Source: an uncultured Sulfitobacter sp. (GTDB lineage Bacteria > Pseudomonadota > Alphaproteobacteria > Rhodobacterales > Rhodobacteraceae). Taken from it: DNA of 36,358 nucleotides. The number at the start of each line of letters is the position of its first letter. The first letter of the stretch is position 1. The position numbers were made by a program, and so were the translations under genes. Positions 8,071 to 15,601 of the stretch are shown one piece after another. The DNA lies in assembly GCA_937928635.1 (NCBI GenBank), contig CALFWM010000037.1, forward strand, positions 1-36,358. Reading direction: 5' to 3'. The notes beneath the pieces were generated by a model, which worked only from the letters and a program-made list of their open reading frames with translations, did no database searches and was not told the origin of the DNA.

Positions 8071-8898
8071 ATGTCTGAAAAATCCATTCTGATCACCGGT
8101 TGTTCCAGCGGCATTGGCTATGTGTGCGCCCATGGGATGCTGGCACGGGGCTGGCGCGTCTTTGCCGCCTGCCGAAAAGCCGAAGACTGCGCGCGCCTGA
8201 AAGCCGAAGGATTTGACGCGCCTCTGCTGGATTATCAGGACGAGGCGAGCATTACCGCAGCCCTGAACGACGTGCTGACAGCCACAGGCGGCACGCTTGA
8301 TGCGCTGTTTAACAACGGGGCTTATGCGATCCCCGGTGCAACAGAAGACCTGCCGACCGACGCCTTGCGTGACATCTTTGAGACCAATTTCTTTGGCTGG
8401 CACACGCTGACGCGCGCCGTGCTGCCTGTGATGCGCGCGCAGGGGCATGGCCGGATTATCCAGTGTTCTTCGGTGCTTGGCCTGATCGCGATGCCCTGGC
8501 GCGGGGCCTATAACGCAACCAAATTTGCGCTTGAGGGGCTGACGGACACGCTGCGCATGGAAATGCGCAATACGCCGATCAAGATCATCGCAATTGAACC
8601 CGGGCCGATCACGTCGGAATTTCGTAAAAACTCGATTCGACAGTTTGAACGTTGGGTGGACTGGCAATCCTCCCCGCGCGCGGCGCAATACGAATCTGAT
8701 CTTTTGACCCGGCTGCACAGCTCAACAGAATCCTCCACATTTGAGCTTGGCCCGGAGGCTGTTCTGAAAAAGCTGGTGCACGCCTGCGAGGCCCCGCGCC
8801 CCAAACCGCGCTACTATGTTACGTTCCCGACCTATCTCTCTGGTTTTCTGCGACGCATTCTGTCGACGCGGGCACTGGAATGGGTGATGGGGCGTTAG
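8071..8898 (+). CDS. Short-chain dehydrogenase/reductase (SDR) family oxidoreductase
   Basis: A 275-residue classical SDR. It opens with the NAD(P)-binding Rossmann motif TGCSSGIG (9-16), and an NNG sequence at 81-83 stands where NAG is usual. The catalytic triad is visible: Ser134 in IIQCSSVLG and Tyr147/Lys151 in YNATK. The Arg in AACRK after beta-2 suggests NADP(H) preference (inference). The start MSEKSILITG fits the family exactly, yet it lies immediately after the U-tract of a terminator with no Shine-Dalgarno sequence. The only upstream in-frame start is a TTG at 8032, which also lacks a ribosome binding site. The substrate is unknown. Confidence 0.9.
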   Translation: MSEKSILITGCSSGIGYVCAHGMLARGWRVFAACRKAEDCARLKAEGFDAPLLDYQDEASITAALNDVLTATGGTLDALFNNGAYAIPGATEDLPTDALRDIFETNFFGWHTLTRAVLPVMRAQGHGRIIQCSSVLGLIAMPWRGAYNATKFALEGLTDTLRMEMRNTPIKIIAIEPGPITSEFRKNSIRQFERWVDWQSSPRAAQYESDLLTRLHSSTESSTFELGPEAVLKKLVHACEAPRPKPRYYVTFPTYLSGFLRRILSTRALEWVMGR

Positions 8899-8980
8899 GG
8901 TCAGCCCTTGGTAATCCTAAATCACCATTGCCTCTGGCACCGGTATGACTACATCACACACGTAAGCAAAAGGATGCGCC

Positions 8981-9178
8981 ATGTCTGATCCGTTTTTCAT
9001 TGTTGTGCTGCTGGCCGTTGTGGCCGTGGTCATTGTGCTGATGATCGGCCTTGGCGGATTTGCCGGTGGCGGCGCGTTCAACAAGAAAAATTCAAACAAG
9101 ATCATGCGCTTGCGCCTGCTCACTCAATTCATCGCCGTGGTCCTGATTGTGATCTACGTGTGGTTCATCAAAGGGTAA
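8981..9178 (+). CDS. Twin transmembrane helix small protein (HIG1-type)
   Basis: A 65-residue membrane peptide with two hydrophobic helices (about 5-29 and 47-63) joined by a basic loop, GAFNKKNSNKIMRLRLLTQF. The RLR sequence ahead of helix two matches the HIG1 hypoxia-induced domain, which in mitochondria associates with cytochrome c oxidase. A respiratory role in bacteria is inference. An AAAAGGATG stretch precedes the ATG. It lies five bases ahead of the adenosyltransferase gene, and the two are probably cotranscribed. Confidence 0.85.
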   Translation: MSDPFFIVVLLAVVAVVIVLMIGLGGFAGGGAFNKKNSNKIMRLRLLTQFIAVVLIVIYVWFIKG

Positions 9179-9183
9179 TCTGA

Positions 9184-9756
9184 ATGGTCGTTCTGAACAA
9201 AATCTACACCCGCACCGGTGACGCGGGCACAACGGCCTTGGGCGACGGAACCCGCGTGGCAAAGCACAACGCCCGGGTCGAGGCCTATGGCACCTCTGAT
9301 GAACTGAACTGTTTTGTGGGTGTCGCCCGGCTGGAGGCAGACGGGGAGACCGACAACGCCCTGTCGCGCATTCAGAATGATCTGTTCGATCTTGGTGCGG
9401 ACCTGTGCCGCCCGGAAATGGAAAAAGATGCCGATGCTGAATACCCGCCGTTACGCATGGCGCAGGCACAGATCGACCGGCTGGAGGCAGAAATTGACGT
9501 GATGAACGCTGATCTGGAACCCCTGCGCAGCTTCATTTTGCCTGGCGGATCTGCCCTCGCCGCCCATCTGCATGTCTGCCGCACAGTGGCGCGCCGCGCC
9601 GAACGGCTGGCGGTGCTGGCAGGGGAGCAGGAGGCCTTGAACCAGGTGGCCGTGACTTACCTGAACCGCCTGAGTGATTGGTTTTTTGTGGCTGCCCGGA
9701 TGGCAAACGACAGCGGTAAGAACGACGTGTTGTGGGTGCCGGGCGCAAACCGGTAA
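9184..9756 (+). CDS. pduO: PduO-type cob(I)alamin adenosyltransferase
   Basis: A 190-residue protein with the N-terminal ATP-binding signature YTRTGDAGTTALGDGTRV and the conserved EAYGTSDELN segment, then CRTVARRAERL and YLNRLSDWFF of the four-helix bundle. All are hallmarks of PduO-type ATP:cob(I)alamin adenosyltransferases (Pfam Cob_adeno_trans). The enzyme makes adenosylcobalamin, cofactor of methylmalonyl-CoA and ethylmalonyl-CoA mutases. It lies just upstream of etfBA, in line with a theme of acyl-CoA metabolism. Length is normal for the family. Confidence 0.93.
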   Translation: MVVLNKIYTRTGDAGTTALGDGTRVAKHNARVEAYGTSDELNCFVGVARLEADGETDNALSRIQNDLFDLGADLCRPEMEKDADAEYPPLRMAQAQIDRLEAEIDVMNADLEPLRSFILPGGSALAAHLHVCRTVARRAERLAVLAGEQEALNQVAVTYLNRLSDWFFVAARMANDSGKNDVLWVPGANR

Positions 9757-9762
9757 GCACCA

Positions 9763-9873
9763 TCAAGACAAAGGTTTCCAAAGCTCAACAACCGTGCCTT
9801 CCGGGTCCGTAAGGTGCCCGAATACACCAATCCCCGGCACATATTCGGTCTTTTTACAATTCGAACCTATTCG
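9763..9873 (-). pseudogene. Relic of a VOC-family (glyoxalase/dioxygenase fold) protein
   Basis: On the minus strand a frame ending in TGA at 9763-9765 reads EYVPGIGVFGHLTDPEGT and then VVELWKPLS. This is the typical last strand pair of VOC proteins (F..DPEGN.VELW). The similarity fades after about 30 residues upstream; the frame closes at a TGA at 9934-9936 and has no ATG or GTG start. It therefore looks like the 3' remnant of a deleted gene rather than a working one. The identification rests on motif recognition only. Confidence 0.5.
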
Positions 9874-9926
9874 TTTTTGCAGGCCATCCTCATGATTCTG
9901 GCACTTGGGCGTCAGACGTGACGTCC

Positions 9927-10053
9927 TTGCACATCAAATTGGCGATTTTACCCCTGTTTCGATCTAACCGAAGGATATATCAATTCCTTGAGTCGGGATA
10001 CGCCGAGGTTCGGCGTTCGTTTTTTTGAAAAAAGAGAGAAAGAGAGAACGCTC
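9927..10053 (+). promoter_or_regulatory. Structured etfBA leader
   Basis: The region contains a weak promoter-like pair, TTGGCG (9939-9944) and ATCTAA (9962-9967) spaced by 17 bases. A hairpin can form from CCGAAGGA (9968-9975) with TCCTT-GAG-TCGG (9985-9996), followed by a terminator-type hairpin (10000-10026) and a 22-base all-purine run (10027-10048) that includes the likely ribosome binding site. The arrangement resembles an attenuator leader, but no known riboswitch fold was recognised. Confidence 0.35.
10000..10026 (+). terminator. Terminator-like hairpin 28 bases before etfB
   Basis: ACGCCGA, loop GGT, TCGGCGT, then TCG and seven T residues: a 7-bp stem with a U-tract. It could end transcription from the adenosyltransferase gene. 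Since only 27 bases separate it from the etfB ATG, etf transcripts either start inside this gap or must read through the structure. Confidence 0.65.
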
Positions 10054-10812
10054 ATGAAGGTGCTTGTACCTGTAAAGCGCGTGATCGATTACAACGTGAA
10101 GGTGCGCGTCAAAGCGGACGGTTCCGGGGTCGATCTTGCCAACGTGAAAATGTCGATGAACCCGTTTGACGAGATTTCTGTCGAACAGGCCATCCGTTTG
10201 AAAGAAGCGGGTCAGGCGGACGAAGTTGTCGCTGTGTCCATCGGTGTGAAACAGTCACAGGAAACCCTGCGCACCGCTTTGGCCATGGGCGCGGATCGCG
10301 CGATCCTCGTAGTGGCAACAGATGACGTGCACAACGACATCGAACCATTGGCCGTGGCCAAGATCCTCAAGGCGATTGTGGATGAAGAACAGCCGGGCCT
10401 TGTGCTCTGCGGCAAGCAGGCCATCGACAACGACATGAACGCGACAGGCCAAATGCTGTCGGCATTGATGGGCTGGTCACAGGCCACCTTTGCATCAGAA
10501 GTTGAGATTGCAGGCGACAAGGCCAAGGTCACGCGCGAAGTGGACGGCGGATTGCAGACCATTGAGGTCTCCATGCCAACGGTTGTCACCGTTGATCTGC
10601 GCCTGAATGAACCGCGCTATGCCTCTCTGCCCAACATCATGAAGGCCAAGAAAAAGCCTTTGGATGAAAAGACACCGGCGGATTATGGCGTGGATGTCGC
10701 CAACCGTTTGGAAGTTGTCAAAACGGTGGAACCCGAAGCGCGCGCGGCAGGCATTACTGTTGGGTCCGTGGACGAATTGGTCGAAAAACTCAAAGAAGCG
10801 GGGGCTGTATAA
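10054..10812 (+). CDS. etfB: Electron transfer flavoprotein subunit beta
   Basis: A 252-residue protein beginning [19 protein letters not shown], the usual start of ETF beta. The adenine-nucleotide-binding core and the segment [14 protein letters not shown] are also typical, as is the recognition-loop region near [20 protein letters not shown] that docks onto acyl-CoA dehydrogenases. ETF (FAD plus AMP) collects electrons from acyl-CoA and related dehydrogenases and passes them to ETF-ubiquinone oxidoreductase. The ATG at 10054 fits the family; upstream in-frame codons run through the terminator hairpin. Its TAA shares bases with the etfA ATG (TAATG), so the subunits are translated in a coupled way. 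Confidence 0.97.
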   Translation: MKVLVPVKRVIDYNVKVRVKADGSGVDLANVKMSMNPFDEISVEQAIRLKEAGQADEVVAVSIGVKQSQETLRTALAMGADRAILVVATDDVHNDIEPLAVAKILKAIVDEEQPGLVLCGKQAIDNDMNATGQMLSALMGWSQATFASEVEIAGDKAKVTREVDGGLQTIEVSMPTVVTVDLRLNEPRYASLPNIMKAKKKPLDEKTPADYGVDVANRLEVVKTVEPEARAAGITVGSVDELVEKLKEAGAV

Positions 10813-11738
10813 TGGCTGTTCTACTCCTTGCAGAAGTAACCGATGGCGAATTGGCAATGGACGCAACGGCCAAGGCCGTGACCGCCGCCAAGCAATTGGG
10901 TGATGTGACTGTGCTGGCTGCAGGTGGTTCTGCCGCCGCAGCAGGTGACGCGGCAGCCACGATTGAGGGCGTCTCCAAGGTACTGGTTGCCGAAGATGCC
11001 ACCCTTGGTCACCGCCTGGCGGAATCTACGGCGGCACTTATCGTGTCATTGGCCGGTGACTATGAGCACATCGTTGCGCCCTCCACCACAGACGCCAAAA
11101 ATGTGATGCCCCGCGTCGCGGCACTGCTCGACGTGATGGTGATCTCCGACGCCTCCGGCGTGGTAGACAGTAACACGTTTGAACGCCCCATCTACGCGGG
11201 CAACGCGGTACAAACCGTCAAATCTAGTGACGCAACAAAGGTTATCACCTTCCGGGGTGCATCGTTTGATGCGGCCGGGACCGGTGGTTCTGCCTCTGTT
11301 GAAACGGTTCCGGCTGCGGCTGATCCCGGGCTGTCCTCATGGGTGGAAGACAAGGTTGCCGCCTCTGACCGTCCAGAGCTGACATCTGCGGGTGTTGTTG
11401 TGTCTGGTGGTCGCGGTGTCGGTTCCGAGGATGACTTTGCCCTGATCGAGAAACTGGCAGACAAACTGGGCGCCGCCGTGGGCGCGTCGCGTGCGGCTGT
11501 GGACTCCGGCTATGCGCCGAACGACTGGCAGGTAGGTCAAACCGGTAAGGTGGTGGCCCCCGACCTTTATGTCGCGGTGGGTATCTCCGGTGCGATCCAG
11601 CACCTTGCAGGCATGAAAGACTCCAAAGTCATCGTCGCCATCAACAAGGACGAAGAGGCACCAATCTTCCAGGTGGCTGATTTTGGTCTGGTTGCAGACC
11701 TGTTCACGGCTGTACCTGAGTTGATCGAAAAGCTGTAA
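10812..11738 (+). CDS. etfA: Electron transfer flavoprotein subunit alpha
   Basis: A 308-residue ETF alpha subunit. The C-terminal FAD domain shows [12 protein letters not shown] (198-209), [20 protein letters not shown] (223-242) and the signature [40 protein letters not shown] near the end is also conserved. It pairs with EtfB to carry electrons from dehydrogenases such as the predicted methylsuccinyl-CoA dehydrogenase at 24.7 kb. The first base of its ATG is the last base of the etfB stop. A strong terminator follows at 11767-11795. Confidence 0.97.
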   Translation: MAVLLLAEVTDGELAMDATAKAVTAAKQLGDVTVLAAGGSAAAAGDAAATIEGVSKVLVAEDATLGHRLAESTAALIVSLAGDYEHIVAPSTTDAKNVMPRVAALLDVMVISDASGVVDSNTFERPIYAGNAVQTVKSSDATKVITFRGASFDAAGTGGSASVETVPAAADPGLSSWVEDKVAASDRPELTSAGVVVSGGRGVGSEDDFALIEKLADKLGAAVGASRAAVDSGYAPNDWQVGQTGKVVAPDLYVAVGISGAIQHLAGMKDSKVIVAINKDEEAPIFQVADFGLVADLFTAVPELIEKL

Positions 11739-11766
11739 CTCAAACGCGTCCCTGCGGTACGCATCA

Positions 11767-11795
11767 AAAGGCCCGCTGTTTCAGCGGGCCTTTTT
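11767..11795 (+). terminator. Rho-independent terminator of etfBA
   Basis: AAAGGCCCGCTG, loop TTT, CAGCGGGCCTTT with a T run. The GC-rich stem of at least 10 bp lies 28 bases after the etfA stop. The A run on the other side means it can also serve the convergent gene at 11800-12639. Confidence 0.9.
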
Positions 11796-11799
11796 CATG

Positions 11800-12639
11800 T
11801 CACGTTGCCAGCAAATCACCAATGACTTTGACAAGCCTTTCCGCAGCCTCAGCATGGGCGATGGGCCCCAGCATCTCCTGAGCCGCAAGAGCTTCCATTT
11901 CGCTAAACACCATCCCTTGGGTGCCTGCTTCCATCGCCTGCGTGGATGTGTTGATTTCAACAACCTTTGTCACCAATGGCGTGATTTCATCAATCATCTT
12001 GCGGATGACAAACAGCGGGTCTTGCCCCAGATCCTTGTCCTCCCCCTCGATATCTTCTGGTGGCGGCTGTGATGCAAACCAAAGCAACACGGTTTTGCCC
12101 TTGATCGACCCCAACATCAGGCGCATCCGCGCGATCCAGGCCTGTTGTAGCTCCATCTTGACGGTGTAAAACCGATCCGGAGACAGTGTCAGCAGATCAC
12201 CCAACATATGTTTGGTGAAATTAAATTCCGTAAAATCGACTTCGCGGTAGATGGTTTGCAGCAACGCAGACGCAGAAACAAACCGATCATTGCGGCGCGG
12301 ATGCACGGCGTAAAACCGGTTTGTCATATTTTGTGCACCCATGACCTGGACCACGGTCACATCTGCCTGTGCGGCCGTTTCCAGCACAAAGGGATCATGC
12401 ACAAAGGCATCAATGCCCGCGTTCAACAGCCCGAAATTAACGCAGGTCTTTTCAAGCGCCCGTTCAACCAACGCCGGATAAGGCTCTTCTATGAATTTTC
12501 CGTAGGTTTCCGTGCTGCCGACAAAGGCCACAAAGGGATCAGACAGATCGCGCCGTGGCCCTCGAAATACCAGTTTTGACGCACCATACCGGCACGGCAA
12601 ATAGTCGAGCGCCCCCGGCCCCATCGATTCTATGGACAT
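11800..12639 (-). CDS. DUF6473 family protein
   Basis: A 279-residue soluble protein containing ALDYLPCRYGASKLVFRGP, VAFVGSTETYGKFIEEPYP and VVQVMGAQNMTNRFYAVHPR. From memory these define DUF6473, a family known mainly from Rhodobacterales. The chain has the look of an SGNH-hydrolase or glycan-modifying fold (GSTETYG near the start of the core), but the catalytic role is not known and I do not assign one. I chose the ATG at 12637-12639 because GGAGAGGTGGG precedes it at good spacing, rather than the GTG three codons upstream. The gene is convergent with etfA and divergent from hbd. Confidence 0.75.
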   Translation of the reverse strand: MSIESMGPGALDYLPCRYGASKLVFRGPRRDLSDPFVAFVGSTETYGKFIEEPYPALVERALEKTCVNFGLLNAGIDAFVHDPFVLETAAQADVTVVQVMGAQNMTNRFYAVHPRRNDRFVSASALLQTIYREVDFTEFNFTKHMLGDLLTLSPDRFYTVKMELQQAWIARMRLMLGSIKGKTVLLWFASQPPPEDIEGEDKDLGQDPLFVIRKMIDEITPLVTKVVEINTSTQAMEAGTQGMVFSEMEALAAQEMLGPIAHAEAAERLVKVIGDLLAT

Positions 12640-12901
12640 AATACCCACCTCTCCATTTCACCCGTGGGCAGGATGGGCTGCGTTGTCCTGCGATTCGCTT
12701 AATGTGCAGATTTGGATCAACTTTTTCTAAACCATGACCGCTTTTCGACGCCCCTTCTCAGCCGCCAAATCGCCTAAAACCTTGCAACGCACAGAAGTTG
12801 GTGGATGGTTCACCCGAAAGATACCGCGATCTGGTGGGCTACCCTTGCGGCTGTACCGATCAGCGCCATACTGTAGCCTGACACAACAAAGGATTTGGGG
12901 C

Positions 12902-13777
12902 ATGGAAATCCAAGCGATCGGGATTGTTGGCGCAGGGCAGATGGGCAACGGGATTGCCCATGTCATGGCGCTGGCAGGATATGACGTGTTGATGACGGAC
13001 GTGAGTGCCGACGCGCTGCAAAATGCGGTCGCACAGATCACCAAAAACATGGACCGCCAGGTCAGCCGGAACAAAATCACCGCAGCAGATCAGGCAAAGG
13101 CCCTCGGTCGGATCAAAACGACGCAAACCCTGATTGATCTGGGGCCCAGTGATTTGATTATTGAGGCGGCGACCGAGCGTGAAACCGTCAAACAGGCCAT
13201 CTTCGAAGACCTGTTGCCCCACCTCAAACCGCAAACGATCCTGACCTCGAACACCTCTTCAATCTCCATCACACGCCTGGCCAGTCGCACAGACCGACCT
13301 GAGAAATTCATGGGGTTTCATTTTATGAATCCGGTGCCGGTGATGCAGCTGGTGGAGCTGATCCGCGGCATCGCCACGGATGCGGAGACCTTTGACGCCT
13401 GCAAAACCGTGGTGGATCGGCTGGGCAAAACTGCGGCCTCCGCAGAGGATTTTCCGGCCTTTATCGTGAACCGGATCCTGATGCCGATGATCAACGAGGC
13501 GGTCTATACCCTGTATGAGGGGGTCGGGAACGTGCAATCCATCGACAGTTCGATGAAGCTGGGTGCGAACCATCCGATGGGCCCGCTGGAGCTGGCAGAT
13601 TTCATCGGGTTGGATACCTGCCTGGCCATCATGAACGTGTTGCATGACGGTCTGGCGGATACCAAATATCGTCCATGTCCGTTGCTGACCAAATATGTCG
13701 AAGCCGGCTGGCTGGGTCGTAAAACACAACGTGGTTTTTATGACTATCGGGGGGATGCGCCCGTCCCAACCCGTTAA
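12902..13777 (+). CDS. hbd: 3-hydroxyacyl-CoA (3-hydroxybutyryl-CoA) dehydrogenase
   Basis: A 291-residue single-function enzyme with an N-terminal NAD fold (IGIVGAGQMGNGIAH, 6-20), the catalytic His140 in GFHFMNP, Glu152 in VELIRG, and the C-terminal helical domain with NHPMGPLELADFIGLD. It oxidises (S)-3-hydroxyacyl-CoA or reduces acetoacetyl-CoA; the size fits the short-chain hydroxybutyryl-CoA type rather than the multifunctional FadB. AAGGA lies about 10 bases before the ATG, and the longer frame upstream is not needed. It follows etfBA, interrupted by the minus-strand DUF6473 gene, as would suit beta-oxidation or the C4 part of acetate assimilation. Confidence 0.93.
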   Translation: MEIQAIGIVGAGQMGNGIAHVMALAGYDVLMTDVSADALQNAVAQITKNMDRQVSRNKITAADQAKALGRIKTTQTLIDLGPSDLIIEAATERETVKQAIFEDLLPHLKPQTILTSNTSSISITRLASRTDRPEKFMGFHFMNPVPVMQLVELIRGIATDAETFDACKTVVDRLGKTAASAEDFPAFIVNRILMPMINEAVYTLYEGVGNVQSIDSSMKLGANHPMGPLELADFIGLDTCLAIMNVLHDGLADTKYRPCPLLTKYVEAGWLGRKTQRGFYDYRGDAPVPTR

Positions 13778-13783
13778 AAAGGG

Positions 13784-13850
13784 GCGGCTGCGCCGCATGT
13801 GATATTATTGATTTGCCCCAGGCAAATCGGTTTGCGAGACGCTGTCTCGC
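13784..13850. repeat. Array of three short hairpins with 3-base loops
   Basis: Three consecutive perfect hairpins: GCGGC-TGC-GCCGC (13784-13796), GATTTGCC-CCA-GGCAAATC (13810-13828) and GCGAGAC-GCT-GTCTCGC (13834-13850). They start seven bases after the hbd stop. None is followed by a U-tract. They could slow 3' exonucleases or act as rho-independent pause sites; the role is inferred. Confidence 0.6.
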
Positions 13851-13895
13851 GCTCTGGGAAGAGTTATGGCCAGAAAGAGGGAAGGGCCGCTGATC

Positions 13896-14000
13896 CTACT
13901 GCGCGCGACCCTAAACTTGGATCGCCGATACCCTGCCACGCTTCGCGCTCTCGGGACATCAGCGATTTATCATGTTTCAGGTTAAAGGCCGGACGCTTTA
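13896..14000. repeat. Dispersed intergenic repeat, copy A
   Basis: About 105 bases, from CTACTGCGCGCGACC to GGACGCTTTA, that match the segment at 21368-21470 at roughly 90 percent, with one short indel. The most conserved core contains ACCCTGCCACGCTTCGCGCT. The copy lies between convergent genes, and its last three bases provide the stop codon of the acyltransferase gene at 13998. Confidence 0.85.
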
Positions 14001-14885
14001 GTCTTTGAGCGACAAGGTTTGATCGCGCAGCCACGCCATAAACCCGCGTGGATCATCGGCGCGTTTATCAATCTCTTCCTGCGGGATGGCATAGCCAACA
14101 ATAGGGCCTTGCGGCTTGTTACAGCTGTGCACAATCTCATGCAGCAACAGACCCTGGCGCAACATCGGGCTGAGCTTGTTGGCAATCTGGTAGGCCCGGG
14201 AATTCTGGCCCGGGAATTTCATCGGGATCACAGTTGCGCCTGAGCGGCGGATCACCTTGGCTGTGAATACATTCCACTCGGCCTCAACCGCAGGGCCCCA
14301 CCATGTTTCAGACGCGGCAACCTGGCCCGATGGAAACAAGGCGACAACACCGCCATCTTTGAGATGCTGCATTGCCTTGGCGCGCATCTCCACCCCTTTG
14401 CGCTGCGCATCCGGATCGTGAGGGAACGGCACAGGGATCATGAAACTGCCTGCGACCTCATCAATCGAGGTCAGCAAGGACCGCGTGAGAATCCGGTAAT
14501 CGGGCCGCACACGGCCAATCAGATCGGCAAAAATCATACCATCGACCATCCCATGGGGGTGGTTGGCCACAACAACAACCGGCCCCTCTTTTGGGATCCG
14601 ATCAAGCTGTAACTGCGGCGTGGTCAGATCAATGCCCATGGTATCAAGGGCCGCACGCCAAAACGCCTGACCCGTCGGGGCACCACGCTTTTCAAACTTT
14701 CGGATCATCCGCAGAATGGAGAGCTTGCCGGTGAACATCTCCATCACACTGATGATTGTGGATTTGAGCGGATCATCAAACGTCGAGGCATAAGACAGGC
14801 TTTTGCGGTCGTACTTGTTAAAGTTGACCGTCTTTTCCTGAGGCGGTTGAACGCCCTGTGTCGCTATCGTTTGTGTCTCGTCCAT
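13998..14885 (-). CDS. Lysophospholipid acyltransferase family protein (PlsC-like)
   Basis: A 295-residue protein with the glycerolipid acyltransferase motif NHPHGMVDG (108-116; NHPxGxxDG form) and a second block ALFPSGQVA (182-190) equal to the FPEG-like substrate motif. It should transfer an acyl chain to a lysolipid at the membrane surface. The exact acceptor (lysophosphatidate or lyso-ornithine lipid) cannot be read from sequence. It is the last gene of the chvI-chvG-hprK-rapZ-EIIA-HPr run, 36 bases after HPr. Its TAA lies in repeat copy A, so the extreme C-terminus was probably set by insertion of that element. Confidence 0.85.
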   Translation of the reverse strand: MDETQTIATQGVQPPQEKTVNFNKYDRKSLSYASTFDDPLKSTIISVMEMFTGKLSILRMIRKFEKRGAPTGQAFWRAALDTMGIDLTTPQLQLDRIPKEGPVVVVANHPHGMVDGMIFADLIGRVRPDYRILTRSLLTSIDEVAGSFMIPVPFPHDPDAQRKGVEMRAKAMQHLKDGGVVALFPSGQVAASETWWGPAVEAEWNVFTAKVIRRSGATVIPMKFPGQNSRAYQIANKLSPMLRQGLLLHEIVHSCNKPQGPIVGYAIPQEEIDKRADDPRGFMAWLRDQTLSLKD

Positions 14886-14921
14886 CAGAGAGGGTCACCT
14901 ATGGTCGGGCCAGTTCAGCCC

Positions 14922-15191
14922 TCAATTGCCTTCACCAAATTTGTCCGCCACGAGGGCTTTTAGTGCCTCGGCCAAGGCATCTGCGTCCGGGCCTGAGGTG
15001 GTCACTTCAATAGTGCTTCCGCGCGCTGCTGCCAACATCAAAAGGCCCATAATACTGTCGCCTGATGCAGTAATCCCATCTTTGCTGACCTCCGCCGTGG
15101 CGTCAAATGCCTCAACCACTTCGACCAGTTTGGCCGAGGCGCGGGCATGCAGCCCCTTTTCGTTCACAATGGGCAAGGAGATTTCGCTCAT
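14922..15191 (-). CDS. ptsH: HPr-family phosphocarrier protein
   Basis: An 89-residue HPr. The phosphorylated histidine is His15 in EKGLHARASA, and Ser46 in SGDSIMGLLML is the HPr-kinase site. It carries phosphate from enzyme I to EIIA proteins. In alphaproteobacteria, which often lack sugar permeases of the PTS, this system is regulatory (PTS-Ntr type). The nearby HPr kinase, EIIA(Man) and RapZ genes support that role. AAAGGT precedes the ATG at 15189-15191. Confidence 0.95.
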   Translation of the reverse strand: MSEISLPIVNEKGLHARASAKLVEVVEAFDATAEVSKDGITASGDSIMGLLMLAAARGSTIEVTTSGPDADALAEALKALVADKFGEGN

Positions 15192-15203
15192 GTGTTCAGA
15201 CCT

Positions 15204-15596
15204 TTAGGTTGCACTGACATTTTGGCTGTCGATATATTTTTTACCTGCTTCCAGTGCCGCGCGCACCGCATCCGGGATAGGTTTCTGGCGGGACTTGGCG
15301 AGTTTGATCAACATCGGCAAATTCGCGCCATAGAGAATGCGGCGATCTTCGGGGCGGCAGGCCATCAGACTGAGGTTTGAGGGCGAGCCCCCAAACAGGT
15401 CGGTCACAACCACCACCCCGGCCCCATTATCAACCTCATCCGCAGCCCTGCAAATCTCACGTTCTTTTTCCGTACGGTCATGTTCAGTGCGTATGGCAAT
15501 GGCGCGCACACCGGTTTGCGACCCCACCACATGTTCAATAGCAGAGAGATACTCCTGCGCCAGGCCACCATGGGCAACTATGACTATACCAATCAC
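15204..15596 (-). CDS. PTS EIIA component, mannose (EIIA-Man) type
   Basis: A 130-residue EIIA of the mannose class: MIGIVIVAHGGLAQEYL with the phospho-accepting His9, and VVVVTDLFGGSPSNLSL, the typical second block. No EIIB, IIC or IID genes are nearby, so it is most likely a regulatory phosphate acceptor rather than part of a sugar transporter. It starts with GTG (15594-15596), five bases after the rapZ stop, with AGAGG upstream. Confidence 0.93.
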   Translation of the reverse strand: MIGIVIVAHGGLAQEYLSAIEHVVGSQTGVRAIAIRTEHDRTEKEREICRAADEVDNGAGVVVVTDLFGGSPSNLSLMACRPEDRRILYGANLPMLIKLAKSRQKPIPDAVRAALEAGKKYIDSQNVSAT

Positions 15597-15601
15597 CGAA
15601 C

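Noticed and set aside
7501..8718. 405-codon open frame antisense to the SH3 and dehydrogenase genes
   Set aside because: Runs across two real genes and a terminator on the other strand; its sequence is Arg/Gln/His-rich as expected for an antisense shadow.
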